In this document: one piece after another, positions 17,697 to 27,243 of the stretch
Position numbering within the stretch: the first letter of the stretch is position 1
Layout of the letters: every line of letters starts with the position of its first letter
Notes under the pieces: generated by a model
The model's database searches: none
What the model was told of the DNA's origin: nothing
The model's input: only the letters and a program-made list of their open reading frames with translations
DNA from: Bacteroidaceae bacterium
Lineage (GTDB): Bacteria > Bacteroidota > Bacteroidia > Bacteroidales > Bacteroidaceae
Length of the DNA stretch: 54,335 nt
NCBI GenBank assembly: GCA_017517605.1
Contig: JAFWYQ010000100.1
Span: 1-54,335 of the forward strand
Reading direction: 5' to 3'
Made by a program: the position numbers and the translations under genes

Positions 17697-20684
17697 ATGC
17701 AGAACAAAGGATTTGTTAAAATTTTTGCAGCGTTGCTTACACTTGTATGTGTGTTCTACCTGTCGTTCTCCTTTGTGACTCGCCACCACATGAACAAGGC
17801 GGCTGAGCATCCACAAGGAGAAACTCATTACCTCGATTCTATGAAGAATGAGAAAGTATGGTTAGGTGCCTATACGCTGCAGCAGTGTCGTGAGATGGAA
17901 ATCGGTTTGGGTCTTGACCTGAAGGGTGGTATGAATGTTATCTTGGAGGTTTCTGTGCCTGATGTAGTGAAGGCATTGGCAGACCACAAGAGCGACGAGG
18001 CTTTCAACAAAGCTGTTGCCGAAGCTGCCCGCAAGCAGATTACAAGCCAGGATGATTTCATTACTCTTTTTGTTGAAGAGTATCGTAAGTTGGCACCCAA
18101 TGCCACATTGGCTGAATTGTTTGCCACTCAGCAGTTGAAGGACAAAGTGAATACCAAGAGTACGGACGATGAAGTTATCAAGGTGCTCCGTGCCGAGGTT
18201 AAGGCTGCTGTTGACAACTCATTCAATGTATTGCGTACCCGTATCGACCGTTTTGGTGTGGCTCAGCCCAACATTCAGAATTTGGAAGGCTCTATGGGAC
18301 GTATCATGGTGGAGTTGCCCGGTATCAAGGAACCCGAACGTGTTCGTAACCTTCTTCAAGGTTCGGCTAATCTCGAATTTTGGGAGACTTATAAGGCTTC
18401 TGAAATTGCCTCTTTCCTGAATTCAGCCGATAGCCGTTTGCGTACTTTGTTGGCAGACAAGGCTGCTTTGGAAGGTGATGCTGCTGAGGCTACAGAAGCT
18501 GTAGAGGCTAAAGCTGAGGAGACTGAAGAGTTGGACGTTGCCGCTGCTTTGAGTGGCGAGACTACTGCCGCTCAGACAGGTCAGAATGTGGAAGAATTGA
18601 AGAAGGAGCATCCCTTGGCTGCTATTTTCCAAATCAACACATACGACACTCCCGTTGCCGGTTATGCTCACTACAAGGATACAGCTGAGGTAAACCGCCT
18701 GTTGGCTATGCCCGAGGTGAAGAGCCTGTTGCCCCGTGACCTCCGTTTGAAGTGGGGTGTGAAGGCTGCTGATTTCGATCAGACAGGTCAGGTATTCGAA
18801 CTTTATGCCATCAAGTTAACCGAACGTAATGGACGTGCTCCGTTGGAAGGTGATGTGATTGTTGAGGCTATGGATACTTATGACCGGCTTGGCAAACCTT
18901 GTGTAAGCATGGCTATGAACACCGACGGTTCACGTCGTTGGGCCACTTTGACCAAGAATAATGTAGGTCGTAGCATAGCTATCGTATTGGATGGTTATGT
19001 ATATAGCGCTCCGAATGTAATGAACGAAATTACTGGTGGACGCTCTGAAATTACTGGTAACTTTACTCCCGAGTTGACTAAAGACTTGGCTAACGTATTG
19101 AAGTCTGGTAAGATGCCTGCTCCTGCCCGCATCGTTCAGGAGGACATCGTTGGTCCTTCACTCGGCCAAGAGTCAATCAACCAAGGATTCATGTCATTCG
19201 TTGTAGCATTCGTATTGTTGATGATTTACATGTGCGCCATGTACGGTCTTATCCCGGGTATGGTGGCTAACGGTGCCTTGATTGTGAACTTCTTCTTCAC
19301 GCTCGGTATCTTGACCTCTTTCCAAGCAGCTTTGACTATGTCCGGTATCGCCGGTATGGTACTTTCACTCGGTATGGCTGTGGATGCTAACGTACTTATA
19401 TATGAACGCGCGAAGGAAGAGTTGCGTGCAGGCAAGAACGTACGTGCCGCTTTGGCCGATGGTTACAAGAATGCCTTCTCTGCCATCTTCGACTCTAACT
19501 TGACTTCTATCATCACCGGTATCATCCTGTTCAATTTCGGTACAGGTCCTATCCGTGGTTTTGCCACCACTTTGATTATCGGTATCCTCTGCTCATTCTT
19601 CACCGCAGTGTTCTTGACACGTATCGTTTACGAATGGCGTATGGGTAAGGACAAGTGGTTGGGCTTGACCTTCACTACCAACCTCTCTAAGAGCCTGATG
19701 CAGGGTACCAAGTTCAACTTCATGGGTTCTGCCAAGAAGTCATTCGCTATCTTTGGTACTGCTATTGTAATTTGCGTTGTTTCATTCGCACTTCGTGGTT
19801 TGAGTCAGAGCATCGACTTCACAGGTGGACGTAACTTCGTGGTTCAGTTCGAACAACAGGTACAGCCCGAGACAGTGCGTGCACTTCTTGCTCAGAAGAT
19901 TACTGATGCTAACGTAAGCGCTATCGCTTTGGGTACTGATGGCCGCACTATCCGTGTGTCAACCAACTATCGCATAAATGATGACGGAGCTAATGTTGAC
20001 TCTGAAATCGAAGCATTCCTCTATGAATCTTTGAAGGATGGCAATTTGTTGGGTGAGGGCACAACACTCGAAATCTTCATCGACCGTGATAATCGTGCCG
20101 GTGGTTCAATCATCAGCTCACAGAAGGTTGGTCCTTCTATTGCTGACGACATCAAGACTTCAGCCGTTTGGTCAGTTATCTTGGCTTTGGCTGCTATCTT
20201 CGTTTACATCTTGATTCGTTTCAGCAATGTGGCTTACTCTGTAGGTTCTGTGGCCGCTTTGGCTGTGGATACTTGCCTCATCTTCGGTATGTATTCATTG
20301 TGCTACGGCTGGTTGCCCATGTCTTTGGAAATCGACCAGACATTCATCGGTGCCATCTTGACTGCTATCGGTTATTCAATCAACGATAAGGTGGTTATCT
20401 TTGACCGTGTACGTGAGTTCTTCGGTCTCTATCCCAAGCGTAACAAGTTCCAGTTGTTCAACGAATCATTGAACACTACTTTGGCACGTACCATCAATAC
20501 TTCACTCAGTACATTGATTGTGTTGCTCTGTATCTTCATCCTTGGTGGTGACAGCATCCGTAGCTTCGCATTCGCTATGATTCTCGGTGTTGTATTCGGT
20601 ACATTGTCTTCACTCTTCATTGCTGCTCCTATCGCTTACCGCGTAATGAGCCGCAAGGAAAGAGGTGGTGACGTAGAAGCATAA
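17697..20684 (+). CDS. secDF: Fused protein translocase subunit SecDF
   Basis: 995 residues, SecD and SecF joined, as is normal in Bacteroidetes. SecD half: N-terminal helix, GLDLKGGMNVIL (D1), P1 head domain, and AVDANVLIYERAKEEL (D4, ~561-576). SecF half from ~710: TGGRNFVVQFE and YSINDKVVIFDRVREF. It uses the proton gradient to pull secreted proteins through SecYEG. Codon use is strongly biased to GGT, CGT and AAC, suggesting high expression. Residues ~256-300 are an Ala/Glu/Thr-rich low-complexity insert in the periplasmic head. Followed by a strong terminator. Confidence 0.97.
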   Translation: MQNKGFVKIFAALLTLVCVFYLSFSFVTRHHMNKAAEHPQGETHYLDSMKNEKVWLGAYTLQQCREMEIGLGLDLKGGMNVILEVSVPDVVKALADHKSDEAFNKAVAEAARKQITSQDDFITLFVEEYRKLAPNATLAELFATQQLKDKVNTKSTDDEVIKVLRAEVKAAVDNSFNVLRTRIDRFGVAQPNIQNLEGSMGRIMVELPGIKEPERVRNLLQGSANLEFWETYKASEIASFLNSADSRLRTLLADKAALEGDAAEATEAVEAKAEETEELDVAAALSGETTAAQTGQNVEELKKEHPLAAIFQINTYDTPVAGYAHYKDTAEVNRLLAMPEVKSLLPRDLRLKWGVKAADFDQTGQVFELYAIKLTERNGRAPLEGDVIVEAMDTYDRLGKPCVSMAMNTDGSRRWATLTKNNVGRSIAIVLDGYVYSAPNVMNEITGGRSEITGNFTPELTKDLANVLKSGKMPAPARIVQEDIVGPSLGQESINQGFMSFVVAFVLLMIYMCAMYGLIPGMVANGALIVNFFFTLGILTSFQAALTMSGIAGMVLSLGMAVDANVLIYERAKEELRAGKNVRAALADGYKNAFSAIFDSNLTSIITGIILFNFGTGPIRGFATTLIIGILCSFFTAVFLTRIVYEWRMGKDKWLGLTFTTNLSKSLMQGTKFNFMGSAKKSFAIFGTAIVICVVSFALRGLSQSIDFTGGRNFVVQFEQQVQPETVRALLAQKITDANVSAIALGTDGRTIRVSTNYRINDDGANVDSEIEAFLYESLKDGNLLGEGTTLEIFIDRDNRAGGSIISSQKVGPSIADDIKTSAVWSVILALAAIFVYILIRFSNVAYSVGSVAALAVDTCLIFGMYSLCYGWLPMSLEIDQTFIGAILTAIGYSINDKVVIFDRVREFFGLYPKRNKFQLFNESLNTTLARTINTSLSTLIVLLCIFILGGDSIRSFAFAMILGVVFGTLSSLFIAAPIAYRVMSRKERGGDVEA

Positions 20685-20700
20685 TCATAAATTATAAATA

Positions 20701-20737
20701 AAAAGGCTCGCGCTCAATCAAGCGTGAGCCTTTTTTA
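20701..20737 (+). terminator. secDF terminator
   Basis: AAAGGCTCGCGCT, loop CAATCA, AGCGTGAGCCTTT and a T-run; a textbook intrinsic terminator. Confidence 0.92.
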
Positions 20738-20762
20738 TTGAAATAAGAATACATTCTTTCCG

Positions 20763-20942
20763 GCTGAAGAATACTATTCTTTCGTACATAAGATTGGTAA
20801 TCTTCAAGCCTCAAGATACGGTTCTTCAAACTATAAGATACGTATCTTCAGAATCAGGGCATGGACTTTCAAAGTCAATGCATGGACTCTCAAAGTCACG
20901 GCGCTGACTTTCATAGTCAAGATGTTGTTCTTCGTGATTCAA
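20763..20942. repeat. 21/22-bp-period tandem palindrome array 3
   Basis: First block of 22-bp units (20786-20807, 20808-20829, 20830-20851) with cores AAGATTGGTAATCTT and AAGATACGTATCTT. After seven bases a second block of 21-bp units (20859-20879, 20880-20900, 20901-20921, 20922-20942) has cores GACTTTCAAAGTC, GACTCTCAAAGTC and GACTTTCATAGTC. It fills the space between the secDF terminator and the porin start; no TAnnTTTG box is seen. Confidence 0.85.
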
Positions 20943-20987
20943 AGAATCTTTTCCTTTTATATAATAGACATAACAAGAATTAAAGAG

Positions 20988-22031
20988 ATGAAGAAAATTG
21001 TTTCAATGGCTTTGTTGGCCATGATGTGCGGCATTGGTCAAGTGGCCAAGGCACAACTCCCTAAGTTGAAGGATACCCCTATTACTGCTAAGTTCGGTGG
21101 TTATATCGTGGGTGACTATTCCTATTACACCGATGAGGATGTGAATAAGACGGCAGGTTTCAACCTGCGTTATGCCCGTGTTTATGTCAACGGTACTGTG
21201 GCCAAGGATTTCAAGTACCGTCTCCAGGCAGAGATGGCCGGAGCACCCGGTGTAGATAAAGGCCCCCGTGTGATTGACGCTTATGCCGAGTGGGTGAAAT
21301 ATTCATGGCTCAATGTCCGCTTCGGACAGATGAAGCGTGTCTTCACTTTTGAGAACCCTTATAATCCATGGACTGTGGGATTCGGTTCTTATGCGCAGAT
21401 AATAACAAAACTGGCAGGAATGAACGACCGTTGCGGCGAACATGCAAGCGGTGGTCGCGATTTGGGCCTCATGCTTCAGGGCGACCTTTTCCCTGTGGGC
21501 AGTGATGAACACAACCTTTTGCACTACCAGGTGGGGGTATATAACGGACAGGGCATAAACCACAAGGATGCCAACGAGAACAAGGACATCATTGGTGGTC
21601 TTTGGCTTTCTCCCTTCAAGAATCTTCAGATTGGTGCCTTCGGATGGAAAGGTAAATACACTGGCAAAGGTATGACTGTTGACCGCGACCGTATGGCATT
21701 CGGCGTGAAGTACGAAGCTGACTGGACTGCCCGTGCTGAGTATATTACCTCCAAAGGCAAGAGTGTCAGCAATACCAGTCTGGGAGACGAGGCTGACGGA
21801 TGGTATGCTGCTGTGGGAGTGCCCGTGGGCGACCAGTTCAAGATTTACGGCAAGTGGGATGTCTATCGCGACGACAAGACTTCCGATACCCAGAAGAGCC
21901 TCTACGGCATAGCCCTTAACTATTGGCTCGACAAGAATCTCCTTTTCCAAGGTGGCTACAACTTCTGTGACGACAACGCACTTGACAAGACTTACCACAT
22001 GCTGCAAATGCAGGTGTATGTAAGATTCTAA
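20988..22031 (+). CDS. OprP/OprO-type outer membrane porin
   Basis: 347 residues. Signal peptide MKKIVSMALLAMMCGIGQVAKA, then FGGYIVGDYSYYTDED, GFNLRYARVYVNGTVAKDFKYRLQ and WLNVRFGQMKRVFTFENPY, the phosphate-selective porin O/P family pattern, ending in a terminal aromatic (VYVRF) as outer-membrane barrels do. It would form a 16-strand channel; the anion specificity is a family name only. The start at 20988 is chosen because it begins the signal peptide; the frame opens earlier at 20922 inside the repeat array. Confidence 0.88.
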   Translation: MKKIVSMALLAMMCGIGQVAKAQLPKLKDTPITAKFGGYIVGDYSYYTDEDVNKTAGFNLRYARVYVNGTVAKDFKYRLQAEMAGAPGVDKGPRVIDAYAEWVKYSWLNVRFGQMKRVFTFENPYNPWTVGFGSYAQIITKLAGMNDRCGEHASGGRDLGLMLQGDLFPVGSDEHNLLHYQVGVYNGQGINHKDANENKDIIGGLWLSPFKNLQIGAFGWKGKYTGKGMTVDRDRMAFGVKYEADWTARAEYITSKGKSVSNTSLGDEADGWYAAVGVPVGDQFKIYGKWDVYRDDKTSDTQKSLYGIALNYWLDKNLLFQGGYNFCDDNALDKTYHMLQMQVYVRF

Positions 22032-22046
22032 GGAATTTCATTTTTG

Positions 22047-22280
22047 GAACACAGAGACACGGAGACTATTATTTAAAACACAGAGACACAAAGACACAGA
22101 GAAGATATATTTGTCACTGAAAAAGGGAAAAACTCTGTGTTTCTGTGCCTCTGTGTTCTAAATAATTTGTTTCGCTGAATAGTTACGTTTAAGGCTCAAG
22201 GTCTAAGATTTTGTTAAAAACGACCGCATGGTTTTAAACTATGAATTTAATCTCTGTGCCTTAGTGCCTCTGTGTTCTAA
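22047..22280. repeat. Dispersed repeat family B (CACAGAGACACAGAG)
   Basis: Words CACAGAG/GACACAGAG at 22047-22066 and 22075-22102 face complementary CTCTGTGTTTCTGTG words at 22131-22167, and a third copy lies at 22251-22280. The element is flanked by TTCTAAATAATTTGTTTCG, as also seen at 27115-27240. It occupies the gap between the porin and gyrB. Confidence 0.8.
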
Positions 22281-22293
22281 AAGAAGAATAAAA

Positions 22294-22354
22294 AGGCGCG
22301 GATTACGCGGTATTCACGGTTTCTTATTCCGTGTTATCCGCGTAATCCGCGCCT
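22294..22354. terminator. Family C hairpin between convergent porin and gyrB
   Basis: Arms AGGCGCGGATTACGCGG (22294-22310) and its perfect 17-bp complement (22338-22354), A-rich before and T/A-rich after. A related hairpin follows tnaA at 32816-32869. Confidence 0.8.
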
Positions 22355-22377
22355 AATTATTATTTATTGTCAAAACG

Positions 22378-24468
<2,091 letters not shown>

Positions 24469-24503
24469 CTATAAAAAAATGAAATGTCAATTTGTGATAA
24501 ATT

Positions 24504-24592
24504 ATCAGTGGACTTCACTGTTCTATACAATTAACTCCGTTCGCGAACCGAGTTAACACGATAGGCGAACGGAGTTAATTGTGTAGGGGGAT
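24504..24592. repeat. 22-bp-period tandem palindrome array 4
   Basis: Units at 24527-24548, 24549-24570 and 24571-24592, all 22 bp, with TTAACTCCGTTCGCGAAC and its partners CGAGTTAA and GCGAACGGAGTTAATTG. A weaker leading unit (CAGTGGACTTCACTG) precedes. It lies between the gyrB promoter and the 3' end of the TlpA-like gene. Confidence 0.7.
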
Positions 24593-24608
24593 ACGCAATA
24601 CAGCTTCT

Positions 24609-26972
24609 TTACTCCATACTTTGCAATAAACTTTCCAAATAGTCAAGGTTGCGGGCATCTACCTTGATGTCCAACAAGTTCCCTTCGCGGTCGAACAGCT
24701 TGTAGGTGGGGAATGCATGGATGCCGAGGTAGCTCTCGATGGCACTCTGCTGTTGGCGAGGAAGGTTGTAGTGGGTGACATTGTCGCCACTCACGTTGTA
24801 CTCCTTGATGACGTTCTCCCATGATTCCATCGGACTGTTGTTGGCAAGATAGAGGAACTCGATGTCGTAGTCCTTCAGTCGGGCATACTCTTCCGTGGAG
24901 TGAGAGAGAGCCTCCTTACAAGGGCCGCACCATGTACCCCACACGTCGAGCAGTACGAACTTGCCTTTGAAGGGTTCGATGATTTTCTTCAGCAGTTCCT
25001 CGCCTTCCGAGATACCGGCCAGATGATCCGACGATTTGAGAACCAATTTGTTAAACTCGCGGTTTTCGATGGCTAGATAGTAGTTGTTTCTTTTTTCTAC
25101 CATCTCAATACCATACGGATGGTTGACCAATGCCTTCAGTGTGTCCATTGCTTCAGGGAGTAACAAGGTACGTGTGGCATCAATATGATCATAGGCCATC
25201 ATCGATAGGTGTACATCCTTGATGAATGGATCTACTTGTAATGAATCAAGTCTATGAAGGTTTGTCTTCATCCTTTCAATTAGGAACTTTCCACTTCTTA
25301 ATTTGCTGGTTCGTGGGCTGTTCAGGATTTTTGTTACGCTGTCCAGAAATTCGGCATTGGTGGAATTTAACTCATCTGCTATGCGTTGTTTCTCTTCTGT
25401 AGTCGGTGCAACATTAATGCGTTCCGTGGCTTCATTGTACCACTCTTTATAACGGTTAAGCAATGCCAATTCCTCGTCGTTCGAGGCTATTTCATCCAAA
25501 TGGTCCAGAATATTCCATGATAACCTTATCACGCGTCCTTGCATATCGTTGATGTAGTCTTTCAGAAAACTTCTGAGATCGCGGTGCAGCGTATAGGGGT
25601 GCTCCATCTTTGTCCAGAACGTGTCGTAAGCATAGCGGCGGGCATTTTCCGGTAATTGACCGTTGGGTGTTCCGAAGCGTGCCTGGCCGAAGTCTCGTGC
25701 CTGCATCATCAATGTGTGACCTTTCCTGAATTTGTTGAAACGGGTTGATAGTGTGGGATGAGCCAGACAGAGTTCGTCGATATAGGCAAACTGTGCCTTG
25801 ATGAGGCTATCTACAGAGGCTATGTATGAGTCAAGATTATCAACACGTTTCTCCAATCTTACAGATTTCCAATCGAGCGGATATTTGAACAACTCGTTCT
25901 GCAAGCGGCAGTCATCACCCATAAAGTAGCGGCGCCCCTCCTTGAAATCGTAGAGCAGGAAGTATGTCTTGCCCGCTTCGAACATGGTGCGGATGAAGCA
26001 ACGGCTCCAATCGATAAGGACTTCCGAACTGTTCAATACAGGAATCTTTGCTGTGAATCGTCCCTGTTCGTCCAAGTCAGCATAGACAGATTCCTCTTCG
26101 TCCGTAAAGAAGTTATTGATTGCAAATTCGAGAGTCTTTTCCTGCTTGTATTGCTCGGGCATATCCTTAATCCAACCAACTACGGTTACTGTATCTACCT
26201 TGTAATCCGTGTTGACGAAGTCCGTACGTGTGTCCTTGGTCGGGTAGTTGGGCATGAATCGGCTGGTAATCATGGAATAAAGGGCCTTTTCTGCCCCAAT
26301 CTGTATGGTGCGTGCGCCTTTCTTGTTTTTGCCTACCACTACTTTCAACTCTTTGTTGCCATTGCTGAGGGTCATCTCCGCTTCACCCGTCTTGGGATTC
26401 ACGTCGCATTGCTTGTAGTTCCAGAACTTGCAGTCGTAGATGGCGCAATCTTCCAGGAAGGCAATCGTCCAGTCGCCCTGCCCGTTGCGCCAATACGACG
26501 GGAACAGTTGTTTCCATCGTTCCTCCACAGGCTTGATGCCTTTGATTTGGAATGCACGTTCACCGTCGCCCTCAATGAAGTCGAACGACTTGGTGTCTTG
26601 GGGCAATGGTTGGAAGTGGAACGCTATGTCGCGCTTTCCCTCCTTGTCTGTCTGCACATACGTGTTAAGCTCTATGCCGTCGGCAGAAACGAGGGCATAG
26701 CGTTGCTCCCCTGCCTTCAGGTAAGTGTCACCGACGAACTGGAAACGGAAATCGGGGTAGTCCGAACGCTGGCTGACTGTGATATACACCACGGTTTCGT
26801 CTTTCTTCAATTCCACCTTTGTTACGTCAAGGGTAGTGTTGAAATATCCGTCACCATAGCTGGTCCCATACTCTGTAGTGGGCTCTTCCCACACAATGGG
26901 TTTCTTCTTCGCTTGTCCTGTTGTCAGCACTGCAAGGAGAAGCGCAATTGCAAGGAATGTTCTCTTCTGCAT
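24609..26972 (-). CDS. Secreted TlpA-like thioredoxin-fold protein
   Basis: 787 residues. Signal peptide MQKRTFLAIALLLAVLTTGQA without a lipobox Cys. A long N-terminal region (~25-640) has no motif I can name; it resembles the beta-rich plus helical domains common in Bacteroidetes TlpA proteins. The C-terminal domain has WGTWCGPC (redox cysteines 682 and 685) and the cis-Pro loop AFPTYKLF, a TlpA/ResA thioredoxin fold for thiol-disulfide exchange in the periplasm. Expression may be tuned by a G10 tract next to its promoter. Confidence 0.85.
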   Translation of the reverse strand: MQKRTFLAIALLLAVLTTGQAKKKPIVWEEPTTEYGTSYGDGYFNTTLDVTKVELKKDETVVYITVSQRSDYPDFRFQFVGDTYLKAGEQRYALVSADGIELNTYVQTDKEGKRDIAFHFQPLPQDTKSFDFIEGDGERAFQIKGIKPVEERWKQLFPSYWRNGQGDWTIAFLEDCAIYDCKFWNYKQCDVNPKTGEAEMTLSNGNKELKVVVGKNKKGARTIQIGAEKALYSMITSRFMPNYPTKDTRTDFVNTDYKVDTVTVVGWIKDMPEQYKQEKTLEFAINNFFTDEEESVYADLDEQGRFTAKIPVLNSSEVLIDWSRCFIRTMFEAGKTYFLLYDFKEGRRYFMGDDCRLQNELFKYPLDWKSVRLEKRVDNLDSYIASVDSLIKAQFAYIDELCLAHPTLSTRFNKFRKGHTLMMQARDFGQARFGTPNGQLPENARRYAYDTFWTKMEHPYTLHRDLRSFLKDYINDMQGRVIRLSWNILDHLDEIASNDEELALLNRYKEWYNEATERINVAPTTEEKQRIADELNSTNAEFLDSVTKILNSPRTSKLRSGKFLIERMKTNLHRLDSLQVDPFIKDVHLSMMAYDHIDATRTLLLPEAMDTLKALVNHPYGIEMVEKRNNYYLAIENREFNKLVLKSSDHLAGISEGEELLKKIIEPFKGKFVLLDVWGTWCGPCKEALSHSTEEYARLKDYDIEFLYLANNSPMESWENVIKEYNVSGDNVTHYNLPRQQQSAIESYLGIHAFPTYKLFDREGNLLDIKVDARNLDYLESLLQSME

Positions 26973-27027
26973 ATTCTTTTCGGGTTATAAAATTTCTTTT
27001 TTTGTTCTTTAATAAGTTCTTTGATTG

Positions 27028-27070
27028 CAAAGGTATACAATATATCTTGCTTGACAATTACCCCCCCCCC
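27028..27070 (-). promoter_or_regulatory. TlpA-like gene promoter with abutting G10 tract
   Basis: Minus strand G10 (27061-27070), three bases, then TTG (27055-27057), 19 bases, TACCTTTG (27028-27035). The homopolymer lies directly upstream of the -33 element, where length change by slippage could alter promoter strength. Confidence 0.7.
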
Positions 27071-27114
27071 ATTTTAATATATATTAACAGAATGTAAGCA
27101 AAATGGTAACTATT

Positions 27115-27240
27115 CATCGAAATGAATTATTTATTTAGAACACAGAGGCACAGAGACACAGAGTTTTTTCTTTTTGTAGTGCCAAATAGGCCATCTCTGT
27201 GTCTCCGTGTCTCTGTGTTCTAAATAATTTATTTCGATGA
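27115..27240. terminator. Long family B hairpin after the xylanase gene
   Basis: Arms of about 45 bases (27115-27163 and 27194-27240): TTTAGAACACAGAGGCAC and its complement, extended by TCATCGAAAT outside. It follows the xylanase stop (27244) directly and probably ends its transcript. The element is a copy of the one at 22047-22167, including its flanks. Confidence 0.8.
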
Positions 27241-27243
27241 ATG

